From Macrophomina tecta (taxonomy: Eukaryota; Ascomycota; Dothideomycetes; Botryosphaeriales; Botryosphaeriaceae): a stretch of 64,000 nt of DNA. This document shows positions 11,301 through 23,566 of this stretch, in pieces; the stretch's first letter is position 1, and every line of letters begins with the position of its first letter. A program made the translations under genes and the position numbers. The notes under the pieces are model-generated. The model searched no databases. It saw nothing but the letters and a program-made list of their open reading frames with translations, and was not told the origin of the DNA. The stretch spans positions 806,001 to 870,000 of the forward strand of contig JAKSGN010000005.1 in assembly GCA_024180945.1 (NCBI GenBank). The letters run 5' to 3'.

Positions 11301-14300
11301 TATCTGGGAAAGTGAGCACAGCGGATCTCTAGTGAGTTTTCACATCATTGACCCCACCCGCACGCACGACGCAAACCAACTTTCCCGTCGCCATCACCGC
11401 ACGTCGCGCCCACGGTCGCAGTCCCGATATTTCACAGTTACCTGCAGCGCCGGCAACAATTTTGGCGCCTGCTGACGGCGCTACACGGCTGAACACCTCT
11501 GCTGCCTCCGTGGCCCTGCCCACACGCCTGTCGATAAGCTAGTGTTGGTTCTTTCACCAACAACTTTCTGAATGCCAGCACATTCGCAACGGATGGCACA
11601 GATCCGAAGCCTCAGGTGGATGAGGACTATGAGCGTACCGTCACTGCATCCGCCGCACTCCTTTTTCAGGCAGTGAAGTAGGCGTCGCGCCTCGGAGTTG
11701 AATTGGAGATGCGTCTCTTTGGCTGGCTGAATACGTTCTGTCCGGGCTGTCATGCCCTGCGTGTCTCGCTCTACTATCGCTCTGAGAAGCAGGACAACAG
11801 CATTGGGTCTACAAGCGTTGGAGAGGCCTCTAATTTCAAGGTCGTCTACTGGCCTCGGAGATGTTCTATTCGGCAGCTCCAGAAGTAGGAAGAAAATTTA
11901 CCAGAAGACGAAAAGCTTCTGCTGACAATCTGGAGATGAACGGCCGCGAGGTTGAAGCCGTGGAAGATGAGGCGCTTTACCCAACGATTAAGTTACCGTC
12001 AGCGCACCTATCAAGCTGCACGCATCGTCTAGCAGAGACTTGGTTACTTTTTCCTGGGCCATCCGAGTCGCCGATGGACATGACTGACTCCCCCTGTCAG
12101 CTGAGAACTGCGTAACCGCCGCCGATCTTCCAGGAAGCGCAATCTCCGCAATCTCCGTAGCCATTTCTTGGAGGACGAAGGCCCATCTCCTACCGAGGAC
12201 CTGCTCGGTTGCCCACGACCACCGAAGCCACTCACCAGCATCCAACCCCAGCGGGTGGCACCCACAGAAGCGGACAGAGATGTGGCAGTGTCCGTTGGCC
12301 CTTGCCGCTCCGTCTCCTTTCCTCGTTTGTAGAAGGTTAGATGCTCGAGACAGGGCATGCCTCAAAATCTCTACACACGGAGGTGGTCAGGGGAAGGGCA
12401 TCACTCCTCTCTCCCCGACGGTGAATTGTGTCTTGAAGAGATTGACGGATTCTTCATTGCCAACAAATGCTTTGGGAAAGTCTCCGCTCTACCCGCTCTA
12501 GTCCCGGCGGCGTCCGGCTTCTTTCTTTTTGGGGGTTGGGACAGCTGCCGCTCGCATGTGGAAGAGTATTGGCAGGAGATTCAACACCTTCATTGGATTT
12601 GTTTTTTCAAGAAAAAAAGAAATTCCTAGCGGAATGGGGAAGACAGCCTGCCCAGCGAGGGGGAGAGGGGGCAAGACGATGAGCGTTCTCCATGAACCAT
12701 CGTGGGTATGGGTAGGTTCCCTGCTGCCGCAGGAGTGGAAAGAGTCTGGGACAAGGAGTGGGGGCTGGCGGAGGAGAGGAATATGTTTTGCTTGTTCCGG
12801 ATTTTTATCCCGGGAGCGCGCCCACTAATGGTTCTGGCTCTAGAGGATAGCCGCGGGAGCCTGGGAGGTTTGATCGGGGTTCGTTCTTGGGATCACTCAA
12901 CGATGCGAGAGACTCACGAGCTGCATCCTACGGCAGCACCAACACAAGCATGTCAACATCACTGGCACAGCATCAACAGTGACCAGCAAAGTGCAAGCAC
13001 CAGAAATCACAGCACCTACCTGACAACCGACCTCCATCAACATTTCCCATCACCTGAATAGCGCGAAGAACCCTCCTATCGATCAAGTCCTCTGGTTAGA
13101 TCTGAAAAAGGAAGAAGAGGAGCCCACGACCGTCCCTCAATCATGCCAGCCATAAACCCCAGGACCCCACGAATCCAAAGGTACCCGATAATCCTCAAGT
13201 TTTACCGATAGTACCCCCAGTGTGTGGTCGCCGAAGCGGACCGGCCCAGATCCAAAGGTACCCCCAGTGTGTGCAGAACCACGGCATCAAACGGTCCACT
13301 CGCCAGTGCCCTGCAGAGGTCCCCGTCCCCGTCACGGATCCGAAGAAACGCCAATGACGGCTCAGGGAGGCGTGAGGTCACGGTCCGCTTATCCAATTGG
13401 TATTGCCGGGTCTGTGTTGCCGCTATCGGTCGGGGTATCTATCGACTTGTCGTTGCCCGTCGGGTTGATGATTTCGGTGTTGTCAGTGGATATTTGAAGA
13501 CTTGATATTGCGCGTAGTCAAACTGCTTTGACGAGGCTCCCTGTTCACGTTGACCTAAGTCAGCTTAGGGTGATGACGCCTCGTCTAACCTGGCAAAGAC
13601 TCACTATTATTTGGAGAATGATACCCCCGGAAAGACAGCGTTGGCAGCTCAGAAACCTGAAGCTGCCTAGCCAGTGCTGCAGACTCTTGTGGATTATCAT
13701 CTAAGAAACCAAGTGACGGCCGCCGTCAACCAATCTTATTTCACCCTGGAGAAGTACTCCGTAGCTAACTCGATCTCTAGACAGGCACACATGTGCAGAG
13801 AAACTTCGGGTCAGCAGAGATTCAAGAAGAAAAAAAAAAATACCTAGACAGACAAAGCATGAAGAGACAGTCTTGAGAGAAGCAGAGGTTCTCGCTTTTC
13901 AGATAGTAAGCACCTATCTCGAATTGGAAAAGAAGAGTATTGACTTAGTCAGGGACCTAAACGTCTGCCTGACAGAAATCAGGAAAGCAGCAGGGTACTT
14001 ACCCAACTGGCCTGATCAAGACGGGCCGCTATGGACAGAGGAGCAGAGATAAGCTCTTTAATGGACCGGAAAAAAACGATGCTCATTGAGAAATGAGGCC
14101 CAATGGCTCATTGTGCGTTCGGAAAGAGCGGGGGAGCATGAAAGAGCTGCGGACTTGACTGGGGAAAAAGAAGACGAGGAAAGAGCTCGGGAAGGCAGGA
14201 TTAGAGAACCTCAATTTGCCAGCGCAAAAAGAAATGCGGCTTGGATACCATCCGGAATTCGGCGGCAATGGATGTCCTCCAGGTTAGCCATTATACGAAT

Positions 14301-15240
14301 GGACTCCAGTCACAACTCCGGGTCGATGGTGCATCCAGAGGAGCGGCAAGAGACACCACATAGTATCGTCAGTTCCGGTGTCCAATACCCCTGCTATGCG
14401 GGTGTCTGAAGAGAACGTTGACGGACAAGGACCTCGGATGTGGATGCATGTCCAACATCGAGCAGAGTAAGGAAAGCCTGGGCACGGCAACGCAGGACAT
14501 TGCAACGTATGAAGACATGCGCCATCTTAAGGTTCGGACGACCTTCAGATTCTTGTTCGACGCGGAAAGCATGGTGTGCAGCAATCGACATCGGACAAAG
14601 CGGTCCGGTTATAACGTATCTCATATAGATATCGCCAAAAGCTTCCGTATCCAGGAGCGTTGATCCGTCAGACCAGGATGCCAAAGAATGCCTGTACATG
14701 CAGTGGGCCGAGGGCTAAGTTCTGGCCAAGCTGATCGGTGTTCGTGGCAGATCGCAACTCAGTTGCCTAAAGAGGATACCGCAGCCGATGAGGAGACCGG
14801 GCGTTTCGGTGGGTGTGGCGTTGCAATGCCCCCACACGGGTTGAGTCACAAGGATTTGAAGCTTGACTCGGCAGCTCGCAGTGGCCCACTGGCACTCGTA
14901 TTCCGTGTGTACGGCGCAAAGCGACAAGGGAGATGACGACATTGACTCGTGGTCGAAGAGTCATTGCATTCAGGTCATCAGTATGAGCGGTGGGGTCTGC
15001 TGCTCTGGAAAAGTGAGCGCTTCGCTTGCGGAAGAGTTGATTTGAGAGACGATTAGGACGTGCAAGGTCAGAAAACGCTTTGATGGAGCATCGACATGTT
15101 CAAGGTTCAAAGGATCGCCAATGTCCAGTAAGCTCACCATCTCGACTGCCGGCATAACTGCCTTGCCGCTCGCCTCAAATTCCTCTACCAGTGCGACGCG
15201 TGGCAAGCCGCTCGATTCTTGCGCCGCTTGTCCTACCTCC
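8307..15240. other. gene-poor region, 6.9 kb
   Basis: No complete gene could be built. Weak coding-like pieces are seen. On the minus strand, 9250-10052 holds two frames, with an unexplained change of frame near 9580-9590. On the plus strand, about 13870-14050 holds a helical stretch containing YLELEKKSIDLVRDLNV before a stop. Several overlapping frames at 10.2-12.8 kb are Ser/Pro-rich and look accidental. Decayed genes or transposon remnants are possible, but no terminal repeats or transposase motif was recognised. Confidence 0.4.
13211..13273. repeat. short direct repeat, two 16-bp copies
   Basis: GTACCCCCAGTGTGTG occurs at 13211-13226 and again at 13258-13273. A second word, ATCCAAAGGTACCC, is also duplicated nearby (about 13173 and 13251). 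This points to a local tandem duplication in non-coding DNA. Confidence 0.6.
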
Positions 15241-15984
15241 TTAGTTCTTCACCGGCTGCCTGATCATCGTGGTGTTCTTATCAACGCCGGTGCCGCCGTA
15301 CTTGGCGAGATCGAATTCGGTTGTTTCCCTGTCCTCGAAGCCATGACGCTTGTAAAGAGGTCTCCCAGCTTGCGAGGCCTCAAGAAAGCATATGAGACCG
15401 GCGTTGTCTGCCTTCTGTGTGCCCCAGCGAATGAGCATGGAGCCGGCACCGCGGCGGTAGTGGTTGGGGTGGGTGATGAGAAGGTTCAGGACTGCAGCGG
15501 GCATCGTCAGCTTGTCACATTCCTTGAAACTGCGGGACGGGTCCTTGGCCAGGTCAGCATGCCAAAGGGTGGGCAGCAACTCACAATAGTGCGGCGTCTT
15601 GCCAAGTTCGCGCCGCACCCGCGTGAGGTAGGATCCAAAGAAGTCGCGCTGGACCTGGCCGAATCGCTCTCGCTCCTCTTCGAGGGGTTCAAACGGCTGT
15701 TCCAGCTCCTTGAGCTGTTCGTCCGAGCGGCCGTTGGCGTATATCTCCCAGTGGGCGCAGGCGACAATCTCATCGTTGTTGTCGGTGTCGACGACCTTCA
15801 GAAGGTGGGCAGTGGGCTTGGAGAGGGTCTGGCGGACCTTATCCAGGCGCTGCTCGACGTAGCGGGGGTGCGGAGGGTCGTCGTGCATCAGGCGAAGGAT
15901 GCCAGAAGAGTTCAAGGATATGCTCGTAATGTGCACCATGGTGGGGACGTCAGCCTCCTCCAGCGGGCGGATTTCGAGCGGCAT
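15241..15984 (-). CDS. GNAT-family N-acetyltransferase, 247 aa
   Basis: Single exon. The ATG at 15984 begins MPLEIRPLEEADVPTM, the usual N-terminal strand of fungal GNAT proteins; the frame stays open upstream but that part is low in complexity and lacks an ATG in a good context. The acetyl-CoA loop is visible as HYRRGAGSMLIRWG near residue 190, preceded by the beta strand LNLLITHP and followed by FLEASQAG and LYKRHGF, the standard GNAT end. Members transfer an acetyl group from acetyl-CoA to an amine; in this fungal subgroup the acceptor is usually unknown. There is no targeting signal. The long open frame on the opposite strand is a shadow of this GC-rich gene. Confidence 0.85.
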   Translation of the reverse strand: MPLEIRPLEEADVPTMVHITSISLNSSGILRLMHDDPPHPRYVEQRLDKVRQTLSKPTAHLLKVVDTDNNDEIVACAHWEIYANGRSDEQLKELEQPFEPLEEERERFGQVQRDFFGSYLTRVRRELGKTPHYCELLPTLWHADLAKDPSRSFKECDKLTMPAAVLNLLITHPNHYRRGAGSMLIRWGTQKADNAGLICFLEASQAGRPLYKRHGFEDRETTEFDLAKYGGTGVDKNTTMIRQPVKN

Positions 15985-16638
15985 GGCGAGCGGATGAACG
16001 GGCGGACGAGCGTGTGGAGCTGACTGAGAGGAGAACGAGGGGAGGCAGCGTGCCGGCAGCTGTGAAGGGGATGATGTGGAAGCTGTGGAACAAGAGGAGC
16101 TCCTTCCGGACCGCCGTAGGGAGGATTCTCCCGTGTCGGAGCAGAGGCAGGAAAGGAAGCTGGGGCGCTGCGAGCATGGTGGGGCACCTTTTCCCCGAGA
16201 CTCGTCAGCCAAGCCGACGCCCGCCCTCTGACTCGGTCTGTCCACCGCCCTGCCGCGCCGCCTCTGCTTGCCATTGGCCGCTGCAAGCCTGCTGGATGCC
16301 TCAATGGGCCACCGCGAAGCCCTTGGACCGCTTGCGCAATGTCTCCAGGAGCGCGGGGATGCTGGGAGACGCTCGGCACGCCGCAGAGACCGTGGGCGGC
16401 GGGCGACTCTCTGGCCAACACCACCGCCTGCCGCGTCACCGCTGGCCGCCGTCTGCCGTCCGCTGCCTCAGGAGAGCCAGCAGGCCCTTTCGCGAATGAA
16501 ATGGGAGCGTCACCGGGGGTGCGAAGGCCGGCGAGCAGGAGCGCGGGGTGCCCGACGCTGTCCTAGGCCTGAGACATTGCCCGCAAGGCTGCCGCCGGAC
16601 TCCATTCCTTCCAACGCCATTCCATCGTCTTGCGTACC

Positions 16639-16678
<40 letters not shown>

Positions 16679-17794
16679 GGGGCCGGTGCCAGTGACGTCC
16701 GAGGGCGTCTGCAGGGGCTTGCGGGTGTGTGGCTGCTTGTGCGAGCTGGCACGCTTTTCTTTCTCAACGCTGAGACCGGCCTGGCAAGAGTGGCGGCAGG
16801 ATACCCAAGGCCGCCGCGGCTGTGCAGAGGGCACGCCGATGCGAGGCTACGCCCTGTAGCAAGATCTTTTGCCGGCCGCCCACACACAGGAGCTGCCGTC
16901 GTTTTCTACGCTGAGCGCTGCGCATAGGCGGCTGGGGAACTTTCCAGCCTTCTCAAGAGAACGGCAGCAGCACCGCGCACGCCGTGCCTTCGGCCACGTC
17001 CAAGGACCGCCGGTAGCCCGGCAGCGTCATCTGGGCATCCTGCTCATCTTTCGCTTCGCACTTCTATCTGGCCGTGGAATTCCGCACGCCGCCTCCTGCC
17101 ATGGGCCGCCAGTCGTCCCTTCCCAGCCTGACTTCAGCCATCGGAAAAGACGCCGGGTGAGAATAAGGCACACGCTTGAAGGCGCACGAGTGGCATGCGC
17201 GGTCAGATGCCGCAGGTCTGCAGCTCTGCCTTCAATGTCTTCCCTCCTCGTGCTTCCCTGCTTGCGGCATCTGGTGAGGGAGTGAAAGGTCGATTCTCCT
17301 TCACATCTTCTGGCGCCGTTCGCTGCATGGGTCCACGCGACCTCCCAGAGCTCTCTTATGGACCCTTGAAAGCCCATCAGCAGGCACATAGACAATGGCT
17401 TCATGGGCGTGCCAAATAGGTATTGTTGTCAATTGGCCCGGCCTTAGCCTCACGATGCTGTGGTATTTAAGACTTGGGAGAGGGCGTCTATGCTACCTGT
17501 TCCCTCATCCTACCTCCTCCACAGAAAGACATCTCAATCCTCGCCCCGCCGACGGTCAAGGTTTGCCATCCGCGAGGCCTACTTCTTGCTTTAACCTACC
17601 TTCTCAGCTGCATCTACGTGCAGTCCTCCTGCACTGATTCCTCTGCACTCCCATTCTCTGCCGCGGCACTGGGCCAGTCAAGTTGTGAAGGCGGATACAG
17701 CAAACCTCACCCGCTCGTCGCCTACACCGGATCACTTTGACGCCAAATCTTCCTGTCCGTCCATTCAGAGGCAGACCCACAACCCATAGCCAAC
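15985..17794. other. divergent intergenic region, GC-rich
   Basis: It separates the minus-strand acetyltransferase from the plus-strand gene at 17795. Overlapping open frames on both strands are GC-rich, low in complexity and lack splice support. It contains the (TG)18 tract and probably both promoters; a GTATTTAAG element at about 17462 is a possible TATA box. Confidence 0.45.
16641..16676. repeat. (TG)18 microsatellite
   Basis: A perfect 36-nt TG dinucleotide run in the shared upstream region of two divergent genes. Such tracts are length-polymorphic and can adopt Z-DNA. Confidence 0.95.
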
Positions 17795-18939
17795 ATGCCC
17801 TCTTGTAAGCCCTCATGCATCATTTCTCTTGACCATTCGCTGACCATCTCACAGCCACGTCCCCGGATATGCTCATGTCTACCGGCATTGGCAGTTACAA
17901 CGTCATCACGAACCCTGTCTCCACTGCCAACCTCAACCCCGGCCCCAACGGCTTTATCCCGAACAACACACACAAGGCCAATAACGGTCTTAGCATTATC
18001 ATCAACATCAACAGCAACCCCGGCGGCCCAGTCCGGCTCCCCGACTCCGGCAACGAAGATGGCACCCTGCCCGACAACGCTGCCGCCAACGCCGCCGAGG
18101 ACGACGGCCGCTGCCACGCGACCAAGGGCAACGCCAGCAGCAAGCAGCCCACCACCACCACCACCAACATCACCGCCATGACCCTCACGCACCTCACCGT
18201 CTCCGTCCCGCTGCTCTCTCTCCTCGTGCACGCTCCCACCCTCTCGCACTCGCTCCTCCACCCTCTGCTGACCGCCCATCTGCGCTCCCACCACGTCACT
18301 CTCCTACCGTGCCTCGACGACGGCTCGATCCATCTCGCCGCCAACTATCACAACGCCGGCACCCATCCCCTCGCGACCAGCCCGTCCGGTCCGGACGCTC
18401 CTTTCGTCAGCTACGAGCTGCCGCGCGACGTCCTGGCCAAGGGGCTGCGCTCGTTCACGCTGGTCGCGCCGACAGCCGAGGGGTGGTGCGGGGATGGCGG
18501 CATCGTGCGGCAGAGGCAGGGCGCATTCCTGGAGGCCGCGAGCACCGTGCCCGGCGGAGAACAGCTGGGTCTTGCGGAGCTGGAGGAGGCGTGGTTCTGC
18601 GGCGTGGTCGCGGCGGCGGAGCACGGCGCGAAGCGGAGGAAATGGGTGCGCGCGGTGAGCTGGTCTCTCAGGGAGTTGGGATGCGCGATGGCCGGCGCGC
18701 TGTCTGCCGATGGTGTGCTGGGTGAGGAGGCGAGGCGGACCATGCGCGGGGAGGTGGTGTTGCAGGAGTGGTGTGATGGGTGGGGTGACAAGTGCGGTGC
18801 AGATGTTGCGATGGCGAGGAAAGTGGTGGAGGTGGTGGGGGAGATGGAGGAGAGGTATGGCAGGAGGATGCAAGGGAGGTTGGTGGTTGCGGAGGGTACG
18901 GCGATTGGTACCTGGGGAGAGGTGGGTGCGAAGGAGTGA
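17795..18939 (+). CDS. unknown protein, 364 aa, 10-nt first exon
   Basis: Exon 1 is only 17795-17804 (ATG plus seven bases). Intron 17805-17854 (50 nt) has a GTAAGC donor, CTGAC branch and ACAG acceptor. Exon 2 is 17855-18939. The join makes MPSST and runs without a stop for 365 codons. The first 100 residues or so are Asn/Gly/Thr-rich with a run of Thr. From about residue 105 the protein becomes globular, beginning AMTLTHLTVSVPLLSLL, then alternating hydrophobic and Glu/Arg-rich helical segments to the end. No catalytic motif or signal peptide is recognised. An alternative start inside exon 2 (ATG at 17869) would lose only a few residues. The function is unknown. Confidence 0.7.
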
Positions 18940-19076
18940 GCGGGTCAATTTGCTAGCGGGGTTTGAGGCACAAGGTGGCGTCCAAAAGGGGAGACCAGAG
19001 GGATTGACACTGGGAGCGGAGGACAGGCAGGCTGAATCATCAAAACGGAGAGACCGGGCGGGCTTATAGTCAGTAG

Positions 19077-19847
19077 AATGCCGGGCGGGGCCAGAATAAT
19101 CGAGATCATATTCCGCCAAATCACCTCTACGCGCTTCACGAGTATCCGCTCTCGGCTACATGTGGCGTGCTACTGGCCGCTTCCATGCAGCCATGCGATT
19201 GTTGGTGTTCCGATGGTGGCTGTATCCCCCAGACCAATCTTCTGAAACGTGTTAAGCCATTCGGGTGGCTACATCGCCAAGAAGATCTTCAAAGGGTGTC
19301 GGAGAATGCGCCTCTAATGTTCTTGGAGCCGCTGATGAGTTGCATAGACAGTAGCTTTCATAATCATACCGTGGTGAGCATCTGCAGGCTGGAGTTATTT
19401 GAAAGGCTTGGTATGGGGCATACTTGTTGCAAGATGTATTGGTATAAAGGCGGCTCAAATGCAGACAATCAGGCGGGAGATTGGGGCACGTGTAACCTCT
19501 ATCGACGCACGATCGCTGTGTCCGAGGCGGAGAGGGATGAACTAAGAGAGGAGGATCAATGCTCCAAAACACAGCTGGATGCTCTGTTGGCTACATTTTG
19601 CGATTTGCTGGTGGAGTACTCCAGCAACTTGATCCTGCTTTGGAAAACGTGGTGGGAGGTCTTGGAGGATTTTCTCCCCCGGCGAGTATGGAGTCGGACA
19701 GAGTCTGACGACCTGGTCCCGTTGAATAACCCAGACACCAACCCCGACCTGCCCGAGCCCGAGGACCTCTGGACCAGAACCGGCGAGATCAAGAGCCGCG
19801 TCGGCGCCGCCATGCGCGAATCAGCGCGCAGCAGTGGCACCTCGTAA
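19077..19847 (+). pseudogene. orphan C-terminal piece of a fungal ankyrin-type protein
   Basis: The frame is open from 19077 to the TAA ending at 19847, but begins without a proper start; the first ATG (19185) falls inside conserved sequence. The content is the tail seen after the repeats of large fungal ankyrin or STAND-type proteins: a Cys cluster CDCWCSDGGC, then LELFERLGMGHTCC, then a Glu/Arg-rich helix pair. These tails normally follow several hundred residues of repeats, and nothing of that kind lies upstream, where the previous gene ends at 18939. I infer a 5'-truncated remnant. It might still be expressed as a roughly 220-residue protein. The family assignment is from memory of the Cys pattern. 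Confidence 0.5.
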
Positions 19848-20244
19848 CCTTCTCCAATAGGCTGGACGAGGATGTTTCGAAGCTAAATCTCCACACGATC
19901 CGCGGACTTCCCGTCACCACGCATCCTATCGCACGTGGCGAACCACATGGGCGCCGCAAATCCCACGGCAAACTCGCGAGCACAGACGCCGAAGTTGCAC
20001 CCAGTTCATAATTCGCTATAACTCTCCTGGTGATCATGCCATCCCTTCCCGGGCATATCATCTACTCGCGGCCGGCACCACGGGTCAACCGAGCAGGCAG
20101 CGGGCGCTATGCAGCACCTAAAAGGCTTCTATTTTCCCGCACGTCAATTCAGTCTGCTTAGTCTGTTTTCTTTCTTCTTACACACTTCGTTGGGAGGCCC
20201 AGTCGCCTTCTTGATGCTCGTTTCGGTTTTGCGTCCGAGTGACG

Positions 20245-21948
20245 ATGCGGTTGCACGATGATGCGCTGGCTCTGGTCGCGGTCATCGGGCTTATCATCCC
20301 CATCTCGACTATACTAGTGGCGCTCAGGCTGTATGTTCGCTGGCGAAATAGAGGATTCGGCCTCGATGATGGATTGGTGCTGGCGGGGTGGGTAAGTGTT
20401 GCACCGCCCCCGATCTGCGCTCTCGCTGACGCCGCTCAGGCGCTGTTCATTCCATCCATCGCACTCCTGATTCCCGCTGCTTACAATGGGCTTGGAATGC
20501 ACGACGGCGAATACACGTTGGAACAGATGAAGAGAGCGTTGAAGGTGGGTCTCGACTCCACAACCGACCGGCTGCCCTGCAACCCCACCAACTGCCAAAC
20601 TGCACACTACCACAACCCTGAACCAGGCCCGCTACAGGGACGGGGAAATCCCACCTGACTACCAGCCACGACTAAAGCCGTTCTACTAGTACTTCGTCAT
20701 CTGGGAACTCCTCTGCCTCCCTGCTGTCATCTGCATCCGCAATTCTCTCATACTCACGCTCACGCGCCTGACTGTCAGCCGGCCCATCCTCTTCTTCCTC
20801 TACTTCCTCATCACGATTAATACCGTGGCAACGACTGCCACTCTCATTTTCATAATCGTACAGTGTCGGCCACTCCATGCCAACTGGACACTGAGCCTCC
20901 GAGAGACGCACTGCCTCCCACCGACCGTGCTGATCCGCGTGGCCAAGAGCTGGAGCGCCCTGAGTGTGGTCGTCGATTGGAGCGTCGCGCTGCTCCCAAT
21001 CCCGCTGCTATGGCACATCCGAATGAGATGGCGGGTTAAAGGCGCCGTGATGGGTATCCTCGGTCTGGGCATCTTGTACGTCGTCTCATCCTCCTCCTCC
21101 ACCCCCTCTACGTCCGCTCGCTCTATCTGCACCGGCCCATCCCCCCTTCTCCGAGCTCCCCTCTCCCTCTACTCCCGACAACTGCACCCTCCCAAAAAAA
21201 AATCTGAAAAGAAAAAAAAAAATTTAACCGCCACGACAGCGCCTCCTGCGCAACCCTCGCCCGCATCCCCCTCCTGCCCCGCCTCGCCAGCCCCACCGAG
21301 CCGCTCCACAACCTCGGCGCCATCACCCTCTGGGCCTTCCTCGAAACCGGCATCGGGCTCGTCGCCGCCTCGCTGACCTCGCTCCGGCCGCTGCTCCGCC
21401 GGGTCTTCGGCGCCGACGACGTCGTCGTCGTCCTCGACGGCCGCCAGCGCGCCTACCGCGCGCGCCGCGCCGCGTCCTCGGACCAACACCGCCGCTGGTA
21501 CGGCGGGACGACGCTGGCCGGCCGCAGCAGCGGGAGTGGCGGCGCGGCGCGGCCGCTGCACGCCCCGTCGCTGCTCGCGTCGCTCCGGCGCCGGCTGGCC
21601 GCGGCGCTGGCGACCGGCGGCGCTGCCGCGCAGAGCTGGCACGACGCGTCCTCCGGCTCGTCGGCGTCTGCGCGCGCGATCGGCGGCAGGAGCGCCAAGG
21701 CGAAGAGCGGCGACCAGCTGGTCGACGGGGCGAGCACTAGCAGCACTGCCAGAGCCGAGCTGGACGACGGCTGGGATGCCGCGCTGTACTATGGAGATTT
21801 GAGCATCGTCGGGATGCGGACGGTGGTCGTGGAGGGGGCCGCGGCCGCGGCGTCGGCGGGCGAGGATGGCGAGAGTCAGCGGAGTATTGTGGGGGAGGGG
21901 GATATTAAGGTGAGGAGGAGCATTTGTATCGAGACGCCGGAGGACTGA
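20245..21948 (+). CDS. PTH11-type rhodopsin-domain membrane protein, 448 aa
   Basis: Exons 20245-20391, 20440-20544, 20690-21075 and 21240-21948. Introns are 48, 145 and 164 nt, with donors GTAAGT, GTGGGT and GTACGT. The joins restore the fungal rhodopsin-like (PTH11/SAT4) fold: seven membrane helices, the GFGLDDGLVLAGW loop after helix 1, the QCRPL and C-L-P-P elements of the outer loop, and LGLGIFASCATLARIP for helix 6. The last 150 residues or so are a cytosolic tail rich in Ala, Arg, Ser and Gly. Family members include plasma-membrane receptors that sense surface cues before infection, though most are uncharacterised. The third intron carries two A-rich runs. ATG at 20245 gives the usual very short outer N-terminus. 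Confidence 0.85.
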
Positions 21949-23566
21949 AGGGGTTTTGGGTTGGGAGGAGGAGGGAGGAGGGTTGGGGGCGGGGGCAGCT
22001 TCGAGACGATGGGTTCTTGAGCTGGTGTTTGAGGTGGTTTGTAGAAGCACACATTTTTTTTTTTTTTTTTTTTTGCTCGGGTGTTGATTTACAGGCAATG
22101 ATTGTTGGGGTTGAGGTTTTCTTCTGGGTGCTGGGGAAAATAGAGGAACACGCTTTGAATATGCCATCATGATACCATGGGAAATGGTTCAGGCAGATGG
22201 GAGAATGGTAAGGCAAAGAAGCTTCCTGTACTTTCTTACGCTTGCAATTATCCAGCCGAAGCGGCATCTCGCAGCTGTAGTCTACAGCATGCAGCCACTG
22301 CGCGCGCCTCTCGATTTCCTGCGTCGCATGGTAACGACACAATGACGCGGCCATGCACGGCGGGCTTGGGACTCCGCACATCGCACAGGGTACTCAGCAT
22401 GCATGTATCTGGTTGCCCAGTCCACTCCCCACGAGCATCTCAAGAGGCAGCAGCTCGAATGATCCAGCAGGCCTACACACCAGCGGCGAAGGATGAGAGT
22501 TTCGGCAATAGCAAAACGGTCAGAATCTTTACGTGCGTACAATGGCGATGACGGGTGCAGGCATGGGGCCATATCCTGCGAGAAGGCCGGCTGTTGTTTC
22601 AAGTGCAGAGTATACTTCTTGTACCGTTCCACCGGGAAAACAGTTGGGTGCCTTGCATCGGTCTCTCAGTGTATTCACTCCCCGAATGCGTCTGAGGTGT
22701 AGATTTGCAATGGGGCTAGCATGGATACAATTGGCACAGATTGTCAAACTACGGGGAGATGTAGTTAGCTCAAGTCAACCGGCCCGAAATAGGTATGGAG
22801 TAGCGCGGGGGATGAGCGGACGATCCGAGCCGCTGCAACGATTTGTCTGTCAGTGCGTCATTTTCTGGGGCTAATTTAGGACCCACATGTTCGTTTCCTG
22901 GACAGTCAGCCACGCGCTATGTCCTCGTACCGTGCCTTGAACATGCGGGGGAACGACGGCGGGCGTTGACGTACGTGTGGAGGGGGTGGAGAGCCGACGG
23001 CGTCTGCAGCGCGTGCCCAAGAAATATTACGGTCATCTGGCACGGAGAGAGCGATAGAACACCCGGAATCTATATCCGACGCTGGTTTTGTAGAGCTCTT
23101 CCCATATTCCAGCGTGTTCGAAGCACTGATTGCATATCTACGCCTATTAGAGTAACAATTACCTTCCGCCTGTAAAATGGGGACCGTAGCAAATGTAAGA
23201 TATCGTGCCTGACAATGATCCTCACTGCCCTCATGTGGGGGACCCGCCTCGCAACCCTCCAAATCCCATATCAGCACACCCCCAGGTGCTCAATGTCACC
23301 CGCTTCTGCGGAGACAAAATACGACAGAGATATTCGACAGGACGAACGGAGACGTCGATGCGGAGTAAAAAGCCGTGCCCCACCATCCAATTAGTGTATC
23401 AACCGCACTTGTACAGAGCAGCGCGTTTGCAGACGGAGGTGCTTCGTTTGCAGAGCTCCGCAAGGCGCCCAGATATGGAATGTGCATACGATGCCCAAGT
23501 ACAATGAAATTCGTGCAACAGCATCGCCGCGGACCGAGGACGGTCGCCGTCAATCCGCATTGCTGC
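21949..23566. other. intergenic, 1.6 kb
   Basis: It lies between convergent genes. A 21-nt T run sits at 22054-22074 just beyond the receptor gene and may be part of its 3' region. The remaining open frames are short and unconvincing; I see no gene. Confidence 0.5.
22054..22074. repeat. poly-T tract, 21 nt
   Basis: An uninterrupted run of 21 T about 105 nt after the receptor stop codon. Confidence 0.9.

Noticed and set aside
13480..14700. Possible retrotransposon remnant
   Set aside because: Helical coding-like text is present, but no reverse transcriptase, integrase or terminal repeat was recognised.
15121..16023. 300-codon plus-strand frame over the first acetyltransferase
   Set aside because: It overlaps a clear GNAT gene on the other strand and has no recognisable motif; a shadow.
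21169..22170. 333-codon minus-strand frame over the 3' exon of the receptor gene
   Set aside because: It mirrors the GC-rich tail exon and runs through A- and T-runs; low-complexity Arg/Ala sequence.
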